Part shown: positions 38,377 to 48,029 of the stretch, in pieces
How the letters are laid out: every line of letters begins with the position of its first letter
How positions within the stretch are numbered: the stretch's first letter is position 1
Source of the DNA: Rhodoferax sp.
GTDB taxonomy: Bacteria; Pseudomonadota; Gammaproteobacteria; Burkholderiales; Burkholderiaceae_C
Length of the DNA stretch: 57,535 bases
NCBI GenBank assembly: GCA_025351745.1
Contig: JANXVI010000187.1
Location: 1 to 57,535, forward strand
Reading direction: 5' to 3'
The notes under the pieces: generated by a model
What the model was told of the DNA's origin: nothing
Seen by the model: only the letters and a program-made list of their open reading frames with translations
Database searches by the model: none
Translations under genes and position numbers: made by a program

Positions 38377-39651
38377 TTAGTAAGAGGGTGAAAATGCGGC
38401 CTTCGGCGCAATGGCCGCGGCGCTCCACCATGAAGGGCGAAGAACCAGCAGGACCAGAATCGCGAACAGTGGCGTTGCAAGCCAACCGAAACTGAGCCGT
38501 GCGACTGCACCGAACAGCCAGCCTCCTGTCGCCGAGCCGAGCGTTTGCCCCAGAGCGCCCGCCGCTGCTAGGCCACCCATCGTAGCGCCCAGTGCGCGAT
38601 GAGAGGCCCCTGCTGCAAGGAAGGAGATAACAGGCAGGACCAAACCCGTCCCTGCCGAGGTGAGGCTGACCCCTATATACATCCACTCGTCATTCTGGTG
38701 CAGTGCCAGTACCAACAGGCCGGCCAAGCCAAGCAGAGAACCTGCCGCAACCACCAGGCGAGGGGACACCTTGTCCAGCAACGCCGTGAAGAAAAGCAGA
38801 GCATTGATGGCGAGCATCACCAGGCTGCATTCGGCGAACATCAGCGCTACCTGCTGCGTTGATAGGTTTGCATGCTGCCGTCCCTGCAAAACGATGCCGA
38901 GCTCGAAACCGGATAGGACTAGGTTCACGGCGACGCTCAACCACCACAGCGCGGCGAAGCCTGCGGGCGCGCTTGCGCCGGGGTCTGCATCAGATTCGGT
39001 TGCACCCTCGTGCTTGGGCAAGGTCAGCGCCAAGCCCAGCATCATTGACGCACCAAGCAGGGCCGAGAGCACGATGACGATGCGCGTTGAAAGGGCGATC
39101 AACGCATCGCCGTTACTGAATACGGCGGCCAGGGCATCGGCCACCACATTTAATCCGGGCCCGAACAGGAATCCTAGAAGCGAGGCCGAGCCCAGCCATG
39201 CGAAGCGGCGCGCCCGAATCGCTTTGGCGGTGTGGGCGGCCACCAGCGCCGGCACCACCGGCACCACGGCGGCGACGAACAATCCTGCCGCCGCGCGCAA
39301 CACGTAGATGGCCCACAGGCTGCCCATCGAAGGCAGCAACAACAGCAACAGGCTGGTAACGTAGCCGACCAGCCCGAAGATCAGGATACGCGGGCGGCCT
39401 TGACGGTCGGAAATCAAGCCCCAGATCGGCGCACCTACCAGCACGCCTGCCGTGTAAGCGCCGCTCAGAAACCCTACATGTCGAGCGACGTCGCCGGGCG
39501 TCGATCCGGGCATTATTTGAGCCAGCCAGGCCGGTAGCAGGGGTAAAAGAGCACCATAGCCAGCCGATACGACGAAAACGGCCCCCGCAAGAAAGAACAG
39601 CTGCAGCGGCCGCAGATCGGGAGCCTCTGGTTGGTTGATAGTCTGGTTCAT
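38377..39651 (-). CDS. Major facilitator superfamily transporter
   Basis: The start at 39651 ([20 protein letters not shown]) overlaps the cfa stop by 4 bases and gives 424 residues. Twelve hydrophobic segments are visible, and the loop after the second helix carries the MFS motif GLISDRQGRPRIL. It is a drug- or metabolite-type exporter or importer of the inner membrane; the substrate cannot be read. Placement after the P-type ATPase and cfa suggests stress efflux. Confidence 0.88.
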   Translation of the reverse strand: MNQTINQPEAPDLRPLQLFFLAGAVFVVSAGYGALLPLLPAWLAQIMPGSTPGDVARHVGFLSGAYTAGVLVGAPIWGLISDRQGRPRILIFGLVGYVTSLLLLLLPSMGSLWAIYVLRAAAGLFVAAVVPVVPALVAAHTAKAIRARRFAWLGSASLLGFLFGPGLNVVADALAAVFSNGDALIALSTRIVIVLSALLGASMMLGLALTLPKHEGATESDADPGASAPAGFAALWWLSVAVNLVLSGFELGIVLQGRQHANLSTQQVALMFAECSLVMLAINALLFFTALLDKVSPRLVVAAGSLLGLAGLLVLALHQNDEWMYIGVSLTSAGTGLVLPVISFLAAGASHRALGATMGGLAAAGALGQTLGSATGGWLFGAVARLSFGWLATPLFAILVLLVLRPSWWSAAAIAPKAAFSPSY

Positions 39652-41063
39652 ACGTACAGGTGCCGACGCGTCAAGGGCAGCGATGTTGTGCCTGTGGCTC
39701 GTTTGCTGGCGAGGATCTGGTACACGCCGATCTCGCCCGATTCGAACTCCAGTGCACATGCAGCCATGTAAAGTCGCCAGACACGCCAGGTCGATTCACT
39801 TACATATTGCAGTGCTTGCGTGTGGTGGCGTTCGAGCCTCGCGACCCAATGCCTGAGCGTCAGCGCGTAGTGCGCCCGTAACCCTTCGACATCGGCAATC
39901 TCGAACTTCGCGGTCTCCATGACGCGCTGAATATTGCTAACTGTGTCTAGTTGACCATCGGGGAATACGTAGCGGTTGATAAACTCAGTGGACGAGGTTT
40001 TCTGCCAGCCCTCCACGTCGTGTGTGATTCCGTGGTTCAGGAACAAACCCTCGGGCTTCAACAGGCGACTCACTGTCGCGAAATACAGCGGTAGGTTCTT
40101 CAATCCGACGTGCTCGAACATGCCGACACTTGACACCTTGTCGTACACAGATTCGCCTGCAAGCTCGCGGTAATCGCGCAGTTCGACGGACACGCGATCG
40201 TCAAGGCCGACTTGCGCAATGCGCGCACGTGCCAGAGTTAGTTGGCGTTCGCTGAGCGTGATGCCGTGGGCGCGCACCCCGTAATGCCTGGCCGCATGAA
40301 TGACCAGCGCACCCCAGCCGCAACCGATGTCGAGCAGATGATCGCCCGGCCGCAATTGCAGCTTGCGGCAGATGTGGTCGAGCTTGGCGCACTGGGCTTC
40401 TTCAAGAGAAGCGCCAGAATGCTCGAAATAAGCACAGGAATACACCATCGCCTCGTCCAGCCACAAGGCATAGAACTCGTTTGAGACGTCATAGTGAAAC
40501 GCGATGGCGCCTTGGTTCTCCGTCTTGGAATGCGCTCTGACGCTACGCCTCTGCAGTGGCGAATTGGCGGCGGCAACTCCGGTCTTTGCCGCGCGCGGGC
40601 TTGGTAATCTCAACGCGGAGACCAAAGCCGTGATGCGGTCCAGCGCTGACATGCGGATCGAATGCAGATGATCCTTCAGGCTGAGCGCGGCGAAGAAATC
40701 GCCCTCGATATCCATCTCTCCGCGGAAATAGGCTTCGACCAAACGCAACGGGTCGCGCCCAAGGACCATCGATCGGACCACACTCTGGTGCTGACACACC
40801 AACGTAAAAGCCGGACTTGGGCTTTCGTGCCCCGCGCTGCCCAACCTTAAGGTGGTGCCGTTCCACAAGCGCAGCGCGAGACTTCCCTCGAAGCCGCGAA
40901 ACAGTCGCTTCAGCAGCTCCGAAGCATCCTTAACGCCGTGATGGGAAAGCACCGGCAAGGCGGGAAGCAGGCCCTGCACATGCGCTATCGCGGCGTCGGT
41001 ATAGGTTCCAGGGTGATCCGCAGCAAGCGAGGAGCGGCCTATGGTATGACTTTGCTCATTCAT
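39648..41063 (-). CDS. cfa: Cyclopropane-fatty-acyl-phospholipid synthase family protein
   Basis: The 471-residue protein has the SAM-binding motif [15 protein letters not shown], the [11 protein letters not shown] block and GLFLNHGIT of the cyclopropane synthase family. An N-terminal domain of about 170 residues precedes the methyltransferase core. The enzyme uses S-adenosylmethionine to add a methylene bridge to unsaturated lipid chains, which hardens membranes against acid and metal stress. It overlaps both neighbours by 4 bases (41060-41063 with the P-type ATPase, 39648-39651 with the MFS gene). Confidence 0.9.
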   Translation of the reverse strand: MNEQSHTIGRSSLAADHPGTYTDAAIAHVQGLLPALPVLSHHGVKDASELLKRLFRGFEGSLALRLWNGTTLRLGSAGHESPSPAFTLVCQHQSVVRSMVLGRDPLRLVEAYFRGEMDIEGDFFAALSLKDHLHSIRMSALDRITALVSALRLPSPRAAKTGVAAANSPLQRRSVRAHSKTENQGAIAFHYDVSNEFYALWLDEAMVYSCAYFEHSGASLEEAQCAKLDHICRKLQLRPGDHLLDIGCGWGALVIHAARHYGVRAHGITLSERQLTLARARIAQVGLDDRVSVELRDYRELAGESVYDKVSSVGMFEHVGLKNLPLYFATVSRLLKPEGLFLNHGITHDVEGWQKTSSTEFINRYVFPDGQLDTVSNIQRVMETAKFEIADVEGLRAHYALTLRHWVARLERHHTQALQYVSESTWRVWRLYMAACALEFESGEIGVYQILASKRATGTTSLPLTRRHLYV

Positions 41064-43741
41064 GCTGTGGCTCCCGCGGAATCTGGCATTTTGGCCTGTG
41101 ATGGACCTTTAGGCTTGGCACTCTTGATGCCGGCCAGCTTGGTGCGTTTCAGCAACAGCGCGTTGATGGCCACCACCGCCGAACTGCCCGACATCGACAA
41201 TGCGGCGATCTCGGGCGACAGCGTGAAGGGATAGAGCACCCCAGCCGCCAGCGGGAAAGCGATCAAGTTGTAGCCCACGGCCCACCCCAAGTTCTGGTGC
41301 ATCTTGCGCAAGGTAGCGCGCGAAAGCTCTATCGCGCCGACGATGTCGTAGGGGTCACTCTTCATCAGCACCACATCCGCACTGTCCATTGCCACGTCGG
41401 TGCCGGCACCGATGGCAAAGCCCACATTGGCCTGGGTCAGCGCGGGCGCATCGTTGACGCCATCGCCGACCATTCCAACCCTTTTGCCCGTGGCTTGCAA
41501 TTCCTTGATTTTGGCGGCCTTCTGGCCGGGCAATACATCAGACAGCACGCTGCTGATGCCCAAATCTGCCGCAATGCGTTTGGCAGTACCGGCGTTATCA
41601 CCAGTGAGCATCACCACCTCAATGCCGCGCTCTCGCAATTTGGCGACTGCGGCCTTGGCGGTGGGCCGAATGGCGTCGGCGATCGCGATCAGGCCGATCA
41701 CCTTGCCGTTCTGCGCCACATGCACCACTGTCCGGCCTTCACCCTGCAGTCGCGCAGCGTCTGCTTCCAGTGCCCCAAGTGTCAGCTTTTGGGTATCCAT
41801 TAGCAGGCGGTTGCCCAGGAAGACCGTACCAGCGTCGGTTTGTGCCTGAGCGCCCTGGCCGTCGATACTCTTGAAACCGGTCGGGGCGACGACTTTGAGC
41901 TTTGACGCGCGGCGCAAGACGGCTTGAGCCAACGGGTGGGCCGATCCTTGTTCAACCGCCGCAGCCGCAACCAGCAGAACGTCTTCTGTGATGCCATCGG
42001 CCATCACCATGTCGACCACTTCTGGCTTGCCTACGGTAAGCGTGCCGGTCTTATCGAAGACGATGACGTTGAGCTTAGTCGCGTCTTCCAGCGCTGACGC
42101 GTTTTTGAATAGGATGCCGTTGGCGGCGCCCATGGCGGTGCCTACCATCACCGCCATGGGCGTGGCCAAACCCAATGCATCAGGGCAAGCAATGACAAAG
42201 ACGGTGATAGTCAACGTAACCGCAAATAGCAGCGGCTGGCCCACCCACCAGAACCACACCGCAAAGGTAAGCAGGCCAACACCGATTGCGGCGATCACCA
42301 GCCACTGCGCCGCCCTGTCGGCCAATAGTTGCGCCGGTGCCTTGGAGTTCTGTGCCTCTTGCACCAACTTGACGATCTGGGCCAATGCAGTGTCGGAGCC
42401 GACCTTGGTAGCTTTATAGCGGAACGTTCCGCTAGTATTTATGGTGGCACCAGCCACCTTGGCGCCAGGTCCCTTTTGCACCGGCATCGACTCGCCTGTG
42501 AGCATAGATTCATCGACCAGTGAATCACCAGACTCGACCGTGCCATCCACCGGGATCTTGTTGCCGGGCCGGATCACAACAATGTCGCCCACCACCACGT
42601 CAGCGGTTGCCACTTCGACCTCGGCGCCCTTGCGAAGCACGAACGCTTTGGCGGGTGCGAGGTTCATCAGCGCCTTGATGGCCGACGACGCACCGGCACG
42701 GGCGCGCATCTCCAGCCAGTGTCCGAGCAGGATGAATACCAGCAGCACCGAGACGGCTTCGAAGAACTGCTCGCTCTCAAAGAAGAACGTGGCGCCGATG
42801 CTGAACAGGTAGCCAGTGCCAACGCTTAAAACAATTAAAGCCGCCATACCAAGCGTGCCCTTAAGGAGTCCGCGCCAGGCAGAGACGAAGAACGGCCAGC
42901 TTGGGTAGAGTACTGCGGCGCTGGCTAGGCCAAATAGCCATTGATTGAGAGGCAAGCCGAAGGGCGGTGCAGGCGCCGGGAACATGTTGCCCATTGGCGA
43001 ATAGATGAAGATGGGCGCGGCAAACAAGAGGCAAATCCAAAAGCGGTTGCGCATGTCGCGCACCATAGACGGTAGGTCCATGTTGCCGCCGTGGCCCATC
43101 TCGTGCGCCATATCTGAGGACATCGGCGACGATGACCCGCCGTTTGAGACGTGGCCCTTGTGGTCGGACGCAGCCGGTGGTGGCGAGGCGGTCTTGTCTT
43201 TAGCAGCTGCCGCTGAAAACCATGACTTCAGCTTCTCAAGCAGGGATGGTGCCGCCACTTGCGCGGTTGAAGCGGCTGTCTCGGTCGACGTCGCAGACTT
43301 GGGTTCGTTAGCAGTATCGACAGTTTGGGCAGACATGCCCGGCATCTCCATGCCCGCAGGCATGGGATGCGCGCCAGACTTCGACGCAGCAGGTGAGGCG
43401 GCCGCCGGGGCAACAGGCGACGGCGGTGTTGCAGCTGCCGGTGTGTCCAACTGGGTAGATTTCGTCGCGGTAGGCGTAAGTGGTGTAGCCTCAACTGCAT
43501 GGCCCAACGACTCGGCATCGGCCGCCCTTAGAGCGGGCGTGGCCTCGTGCGCCCGCAAGCGCAATGCTGACTTTATATCCGCGACATCCAGCCGGGTTTC
43601 GTCGTAGCGCACGGTGGCGTTCTCAGCGGCGAAATTCACCGTCACGCTTTCGACACCCGGCACCTCGCCAATCCGTTTTTCCACTTCGTCCACGCTCAGC
43701 ACTGACAGCAGGGCGTGAACTTCGATAACGCTGGTTTTCAT
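41060..43741 (-). CDS. P1B-type heavy-metal ATPase with CPD motif and Cys-less HMA-like N-terminus
   Basis: The start at 43741 ([19 protein letters not shown]) gives 893 residues. Residues 1-67 align with an HMA fold but lack the metal-binding CxxC. A Pro/Ala/Met-rich linker follows ([14 protein letters not shown]), then a His/Met segment ([11 protein letters not shown]) and eight membrane helices. Motifs: TGES, phosphorylation site [20 protein letters not shown] and HPLAQAV. The sixth-helix ion motif is CPD (codons at 42179-42187) where copper pumps have CPC and CopB types CPH. Late-helix residues ([25 protein letters not shown]) fit a copper-class pump. It heads the coupled operon with cfa and the MFS gene. 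Confidence 0.92.
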   Translation of the reverse strand: MKTSVIEVHALLSVLSVDEVEKRIGEVPGVESVTVNFAAENATVRYDETRLDVADIKSALRLRAHEATPALRAADAESLGHAVEATPLTPTATKSTQLDTPAAATPPSPVAPAAASPAASKSGAHPMPAGMEMPGMSAQTVDTANEPKSATSTETAASTAQVAAPSLLEKLKSWFSAAAAKDKTASPPPAASDHKGHVSNGGSSSPMSSDMAHEMGHGGNMDLPSMVRDMRNRFWICLLFAAPIFIYSPMGNMFPAPAPPFGLPLNQWLFGLASAAVLYPSWPFFVSAWRGLLKGTLGMAALIVLSVGTGYLFSIGATFFFESEQFFEAVSVLLVFILLGHWLEMRARAGASSAIKALMNLAPAKAFVLRKGAEVEVATADVVVGDIVVIRPGNKIPVDGTVESGDSLVDESMLTGESMPVQKGPGAKVAGATINTSGTFRYKATKVGSDTALAQIVKLVQEAQNSKAPAQLLADRAAQWLVIAAIGVGLLTFAVWFWWVGQPLLFAVTLTITVFVIACPDALGLATPMAVMVGTAMGAANGILFKNASALEDATKLNVIVFDKTGTLTVGKPEVVDMVMADGITEDVLLVAAAAVEQGSAHPLAQAVLRRASKLKVVAPTGFKSIDGQGAQAQTDAGTVFLGNRLLMDTQKLTLGALEADAARLQGEGRTVVHVAQNGKVIGLIAIADAIRPTAKAAVAKLRERGIEVVMLTGDNAGTAKRIAADLGISSVLSDVLPGQKAAKIKELQATGKRVGMVGDGVNDAPALTQANVGFAIGAGTDVAMDSADVVLMKSDPYDIVGAIELSRATLRKMHQNLGWAVGYNLIAFPLAAGVLYPFTLSPEIAALSMSGSSAVVAINALLLKRTKLAGIKSAKPKGPSQAKMPDSAGATA

Positions 43742-43816
43742 CGTATTTCTTTCGTTGGCGACAAGGCCAGGAGTCATTGCCGGTGCTTGCGAAGCGGACC
43801 AAACTTTTGTAGAGGA

Positions 43817-44209
43817 TCAGTTGGGCGGGGGCATCTTGTGTTTTACGACGCGCTCGTCATCGTCCGATGCATCCTCGTCCTGCACCATCTCGCAGACGGC
43901 TGACGGCATCGAGGTGCCATCGCGCCAAACCCAGGCCACCGGCAGAAAGCGACCTGCCTGCTTGACGACTTCTGCAGTGCGTTGAAAGCTCACCTCCAGG
44001 TCGGCCTCCACTTGCACAAGCTCATCGGGAAGCAGCTGAAAACCTCCGGTCATCTCGTCGTGCATGTGCGGCATGCAGATGCCCAGTCCGTGCTTGGATA
44101 GTCTGCGCAGCATGTCTTGCACCTCGGCCGATTGCATGGCTGCCTGTGCAGTTCTTAACGCCGGCGGTAGACCCGTTGTGTTGCGTTGTGTAGCGAATGT
44201 TGTCGTCAT
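43817..44209 (-). CDS. Conserved hypothetical protein next to metal ATPase
   Basis: The 130-residue soluble protein starts MTTTFATQ behind a good ribosome site (AGGAGAT, 5 bases from ATG). It contains LGICMPHMHDEMTGGFQ, with clustered Cys, His and Met that could bind metal, and VAWVWRDGT near the middle. I know no named family. Its position between the HMA-like protein and the ATPase suggests a role in metal handling. Confidence 0.6.
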   Translation of the reverse strand: MTTTFATQRNTTGLPPALRTAQAAMQSAEVQDMLRRLSKHGLGICMPHMHDEMTGGFQLLPDELVQVEADLEVSFQRTAEVVKQAGRFLPVAWVWRDGTSMPSAVCEMVQDEDASDDDERVVKHKMPPPN

Positions 44210-44297
44210 GGTTATCTCCTGTAGAGCAGTTGCTGGCCCATTGAAGTGGCTGGGTCAAATGCCACATACTTTTTGATTCGAGGAGCCCACAAGCGCT

Positions 44298-44747
44298 CTA
44301 GCTCTTCTCGGCTATGGCTTTGTCGGGTTGGGCATCGCCTGCAGGCTCAGCAGGCGACGTGGCTGGAGGTGCATCTGGCGTGGCCGATGGGCCCGTCTTG
44401 TCTTGAGGTGCTGAAACCGCGGCGCCCTCGGTCACAGGTGAGACCGGAGCACTTGTCTGCGCTGCCGACTTGGGAGGGTCGGGTGGTGCGGTGGGCGGGG
44501 GATGCCCAGCGTGTCCTTCCTCGGTTGGGGCACCAGCGGGCATAGCTGCGTCGTGGCCGCGTTGGCGCACGGCCGACTTGATGTCGGTCGCTTCGAGCTG
44601 TGTCTCGTCATAGCGTACGGTTGCGGTGCCCGCTGCAAAGTTCACAGTGACACTTTGGACGCCCGGCACCTCCCCAATTCGCTTTTCTACTTCGTCCACG
44701 CTCAAAACGCTCAGCATGTCGTGCACTTCAATAGCGCTGGTTTTCAT
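44298..44747 (-). CDS. HMA-like protein lacking the CxxC motif
   Basis: The first 67 residues ([20 protein letters not shown] ...) match the N-terminus of the P-type ATPase at nearly every position, so one was duplicated from the other. Both have Leu-Ser-Val-Leu-Ser where HMA domains carry CxxC, so neither can bind Cu(I) in the usual way. Residues 70-149 are a Pro/Ala/Ser-rich, probably unfolded tail. A strong ribosome site (AAAGGAG) precedes the ATG. A regulatory or docking role is more likely than metal carriage. Confidence 0.75.
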   Translation of the reverse strand: MKTSAIEVHDMLSVLSVDEVEKRIGEVPGVQSVTVNFAAGTATVRYDETQLEATDIKSAVRQRGHDAAMPAGAPTEEGHAGHPPPTAPPDPPKSAAQTSAPVSPVTEGAAVSAPQDKTGPSATPDAPPATSPAEPAGDAQPDKAIAEKS

Positions 44748-44823
44748 GTTTTCTCCTTTGAGAATGTGCTAGTACTTCCGGTAGCTGAAGCGGGCGATTG
44801 CCGCTCCGAACTGACCGGATGGG

Positions 44824-44940
44824 CTATTTCTTGGACATCGCACATGCGGTCGCAGTGTGTTCGTGCACAGCAGCGGCCACATGTCGAGCTGCCGCCAGAT
44901 GGTGGTGTTCGCAAGCCGGGTGGGCAGTTGTTTCAGTCAC
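44824..44940 (-). CDS. Very small Ala/His/Cys-rich protein, GTG start
   Basis: A GTG at 44938-44940, with AAGGA about 8 bases upstream, opens a 38-codon frame: (M)TETTAHPACEHHHLAAARH, then VAAAVHEHTATACAMSKK and a TAG stop. His and Cys spacing resembles the 68-residue protein at 14214-14420. It is short, but its composition, ribosome site and place next to the HMA-like gene support coding. It overlaps the end of the broken Rieske frame by 8 bases. Confidence 0.5.
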   Translation of the reverse strand: MTETTAHPACEHHHLAAARHVAAAVHEHTATACAMSKK

Positions 44941-45666
44941 GATGAAGTTCCTTGGTAGTAGTTGAAAGTGTGTAGGCGAAATTTGCCAACCCCATAAGCG
45001 AAAGTTGCACGCCCATGCTGCTTTGGCACTCCCGAGAATGTTCGGAATGCAGTGCGATATCTGTGCGGTGGGGCGCTTTGCATAGTGTTTTCAATGGGCA
45101 GGCACCGCGATCAACTGCGATGAACAGGGCTGCATCGGATGCAAAACGGTACGGTGGAATTTCGAGGTTGGTCGGTGCGGGCGCGTTCTTGAACACCCGT
45201 CCGGCGAGGTCGAACTTGGAGCCATGGCAGGGGCAGTAAAAGCCTCCTGGCCACGGCACGCCGAGGTTTAACGACCCTGGCTCGGGACGAAACATTGGTA
45301 TGCGGCCTAAGTGCGTGCACACCGCCACCAGAACCGTCAACCCCGGTCTTATCGAACGCGAATCATTTTTCGCGTATTCCGGCTCATTCGTCCGCTGCGA
45401 GTGTGGATCTGCCAGAGGATCGTCGTGCTGGGGCAAGGCATCCATCACGTCTTGCGTGCGCTTGAGAACGAACACCAGCTTGCCACGCCATTCCACGGTC
45501 CGTCACCCGGCTGTATAGCTCGCAACGTAACTTCTTCTGTGCCACCCAGCGCACGTGCCCTCTCGCTGGGTCCAAGCGATGATACAAACGGTACCGCGAT
45601 GGCCGCCAAGCCTACGCCTTCAGCCCCAGAGGTTACGGTCAGCTCCAAGCGGCGCTCTGGATCCAT
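44933..45666 (-). pseudogene. Broken Rieske iron-sulfur protein (PetA-like)
   Basis: The N-terminal part (from Met at 45666: MDPERR, then LAAIAVPFVSSLGPSERARA, the PetA membrane anchor) is in one frame. The rest (VEWRGKLVFVLKRTQDV onward) is in another, with one base apparently lost around 45500-45507. The cluster-binding motifs CTHLG and CPCHGS remain, but the second Cys of the disulfide pair is Arg (CTHLGR). The homology ends near VDRG, after which the frame runs on about 50 unrelated residues. It is a decayed ubiquinol-cytochrome c reductase-type subunit with no cytochrome b or c1 partner nearby. Confidence 0.7.
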
Positions 45667-45670
45667 TGGG

Positions 45671-45931
45671 TCAGGCGTTGCCACGGTGGGGGCCAGCATC
45701 ACGGTCCAGAAGCGCCTTGCGCTCTTCATATTCGGCGGGAGTGATGTCGCCACCGGCCAAGCGCCTGTGGAGCAGCTTATGTGGGGTATCGCGCGACTTC
45801 TCGCGCCAACGATTCCTACCACCTTCTGATCGCCCCCAACCACCGAACATGAACACGCCAAGGAGAACTAACCAAAACAACCACCACAGCCCGTGCATGC
45901 CACCCATCATGTAACCACCGTCGTATCCCAT
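45671..45931 (-). CDS. SHOCT-domain small membrane protein
   Basis: The start at 45931 (MGYDGGYMMGGMHGLWWLFW) gives 86 residues: a Met/Gly-rich head, one membrane helix (about 15-33) and a C-terminal SHOCT motif (HRRLAGGDITPAEYEERKALL). SHOCT proteins are small envelope proteins often found in metal-resistance regions. It lies between the DUF302 and Rieske genes. Confidence 0.8.
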   Translation of the reverse strand: MGYDGGYMMGGMHGLWWLFWLVLLGVFMFGGWGRSEGGRNRWREKSRDTPHKLLHRRLAGGDITPAEYEERKALLDRDAGPHRGNA

Positions 45932-45941
45932 ATGTTTCTCC

Positions 45942-46406
45942 TCAGTTTTTCGCGGTATTGCCTGACGTTGGTGCCAACGCAGCGCGGACTCGTTCCAATC
46001 GGCTGCGAACTTCGCTGGCGACCTTGGCAACGTCTGGGTCGTCGGTGAGCTGCATTACCGCCACCGGGTCCATGAAGCCGACCGTGATGTTTGCACCCGC
46101 GTCTTCACGCAAGATCACGTTGCAAGGCAGCAGCAAGCCAATATCGGGCTGGGCCGTCAAGACGCGGTGCGCCAGCGGCGGGTTGCAGGCGCCAAGGATG
46201 CGGTAAGGTGGCACCTCGATGCCGAGCTTGGCCTTCATCGTCGCCTGCACGTCGATGTCAGTCAGCACGCCAAAGCCTTCAGTTTTGAGCGCTTCGATCA
46301 CACGGGCCACGGCATCGGCGAAAGCCATCTTGCCCAACGTGCAGTAGAAGCCATATGCCGCGCCAGACGGGGGAATTGTGGAGATTTCAGTACGGGTGTT
46401 CATCAT
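45942..46406 (-). CDS. DUF302-domain protein
   Basis: The 154-residue protein carries a DUF302 domain: [25 protein letters not shown], then [21 protein letters not shown] and [16 protein letters not shown]302 proteins are common in metal and stress islands and their function is unknown. No signal peptide is evident. The start may be either of the first two Met codons; the ribosome site is weak. Confidence 0.85.
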   Translation of the reverse strand: MMNTRTEISTIPPSGAAYGFYCTLGKMAFADAVARVIEALKTEGFGVLTDIDVQATMKAKLGIEVPPYRILGACNPPLAHRVLTAQPDIGLLLPCNVILREDAGANITVGFMDPVAVMQLTDDPDVAKVASEVRSRLERVRAALAPTSGNTAKN

Positions 46407-46416
46407 GTTCCCGTGC

Positions 46417-46935
46417 CTACTGTTTGGACGACGCTTGTGGCATCCGGTCCATCATCATCTGCATCATCGATTGCATCATCTCCATTCGCTTTTCCATCAT
46501 TTGCTGACGCGCGGCCATGTCTCTAGTCATGGGACTCTTGCCCTGCATACCAGCCATGCCGCCAGAGCCCATGCCGCCCATCATGGTCATACCATCCCGC
46601 ATCTGTTTCATGTGTGTGGCCATCAGGGCGTTGCGCTCCTCCGGTGACTTGGCTTGCATCATCTTGTCGTGCATCTCGCGCATTGTCTTCATGTGCGTAT
46701 CCATTTGGGCCATGGTGCCGTCCGGGTCAGCCATCGGCATACCAGGCGCCGGGCTCGACGGCGCGGCGTTGGTTGTCGGCCCCACTGGCGTCTGGGCGCA
46801 ACCCAGCAAGCCCAAGGCGGAAACTGATGCGAGAAGTGTCAGCGTGCGCAATGAAAGCCGGTTGGTCGGGTTTGTCAACGGCTCCTCGTATTGCTTCACT
46901 TGGTCCTTGCCATGCACTTGGAAAACGGTCGTCAT
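46417..46935 (-). CDS. Met-rich putative lipoprotein
   Basis: The ATG at 46935 has AGGAG about 8 bases upstream and is preferred over the ATG at 46941. The product (172 residues) has a long polar head, a hydrophobic run ([15 protein letters not shown]) ending in a lipobox Cys, then a Pro/Ala spacer. The remainder is extremely rich in Met ([35 protein letters not shown]). Met clusters of this type bind Cu(I) or Ag(I), so a periplasmic copper sponge anchored to a membrane is likely. No named family is recognised. Confidence 0.7.
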   Translation of the reverse strand: MTTVFQVHGKDQVKQYEEPLTNPTNRLSLRTLTLLASVSALGLLGCAQTPVGPTTNAAPSSPAPGMPMADPDGTMAQMDTHMKTMREMHDKMMQAKSPEERNALMATHMKQMRDGMTMMGGMGSGGMAGMQGKSPMTRDMAARQQMMEKRMEMMQSMMQMMMDRMPQASSKQ

Positions 46936-46941
46936 AGTCAT

Positions 46942-47282
46942 TGCTCCTTAATTGGCAGGAATTGAATGAATCCTGGTCTGGGCGCCTGCGCCCACGCAAA
47001 TCAGGAGGAATCTTCGATGGAAGGTTGCCGACTTCAGCTTCCCATTCATGCTATTAAGGCTTGACCTTGTAGTCAGTTCGCCAGCAGACCTACCGGGCCC
47101 TAACGCCAGCGAAGGTCGCGCACGTGTCGCAGCCCAGCTCACGGTGTTCATAGGCATCCCCCACGCTGACTGTGACTGAAGTTGTAGTTCATCATGATTG
47201 GCCGCGTATGGCACTGAAGTGCAGCGTGGCGCGCCGACTTTAACTAGCGTCTTCAAGTGGTGCGCAGGCAATGTTTGAGTGC
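46942..47282. other. Intergenic region without a convincing gene
   Basis: This gap of about 340 bases upstream of the Met-rich lipoprotein holds one open minus-strand frame of 112 codons that starts by ATGA overlap with the gene upstream. Its product looks unstructured and matches nothing I know. The stretch more likely carries the promoter of the downstream metal genes. Confidence 0.4.
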
Positions 47283-48029
47283 TCATGGGGTCGAGGCTCG
47301 TGGAGATGGATTTGTAACGTCGAAAGCCGCGTGTCGCCCGTGCCGCCAGCCAACATGCTCATAAACACAACTCCAGTACAAGCCGAAGCCGAACCCAAAC
47401 AGCAACTCTTCGAGCGGCAAGCCAAACGGGCGCCACGGAAGCAAGTCCGCGAGGTTCCACACGGCTTCTATGTAACCCGGCCAGGTCCAGTGCAGCCCAA
47501 GCAGAAAGACGAGATAAAGTCCAAAAAATATGACGCCCCCCAGCAAGCTGTTGCGCACCAAGTCCGGGCGACATACCGCAGCGGCTAGTGCACCGCAAAA
47601 CAGTGCCAACAACGAGGGGTAGATCGGATTCCATGGAAACTTCAAAAGCAACAGGAAGATCGGGAACGGGGAAATCAGCGCCAGCAAGTGCCAACGGTGC
47701 CTGCCGGAGTGCCGCTCGCTGTTGCTCACGAACGATTCAGGCGCCGCGCTGAAAGCGCGATACGCAGCGGCGCCAATGCCACCAATGGCAAAGCAGAAAA
47801 TAAGGCTCTCGATGTCGAAGCCTGTGCGTTGTGCCAAGTCAAACAGCGAGGGGGGATTCCAATACGCAGGAACGAATACCGGTTCCGTCAAGCCAAAGGC
47901 CGCTGTTGGCAGACTGGCCCGAATCATGATGCGCCGAACGCCCGGCGTCAGTATGTAAAGCATCAACCACAGCAACATGAACGCGCTGGACCAGATAAGC
48001 CAGACGTAGTGGAACCCAGTCGGCGTCAT
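47283..48029 (-). CDS. Polytopic membrane protein, lycopene-cyclase-domain-like
   Basis: The 248-residue protein has about seven hydrophobic segments. The block PWRPFGLPLEELLFGFGFGLYW resembles the LPxEE motif of bacterial and archaeal lycopene cyclase domains, although no carotenoid genes are near. It overlaps the DUF6629 gene by 4 bases, so the two are coupled. Function is uncertain and cyclase activity is not implied. Confidence 0.6.
   Translation of the reverse strand: MTPTGFHYVWLIWSSAFMLLWLMLYILTPGVRRIMIRASLPTAAFGLTEPVFVPAYWNPPSLFDLAQRTGFDIESLIFCFAIGGIGAAAYRAFSAAPESFVSNSERHSGRHRWHLLALISPFPIFLLLLKFPWNPIYPSLLALFCGALAAAVCRPDLVRNSLLGGVIFFGLYLVFLLGLHWTWPGYIEAVWNLADLLPWRPFGLPLEELLFGFGFGLYWSCVYEHVGWRHGRHAAFDVTNPSPRASTP

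Noticed and set aside
46948-47286. 112-codon minus-strand frame starting with an ATGA overlap
   Set aside because: Composition looks random, no domain is visible, and it fills a likely promoter region; the overlap alone is not enough.
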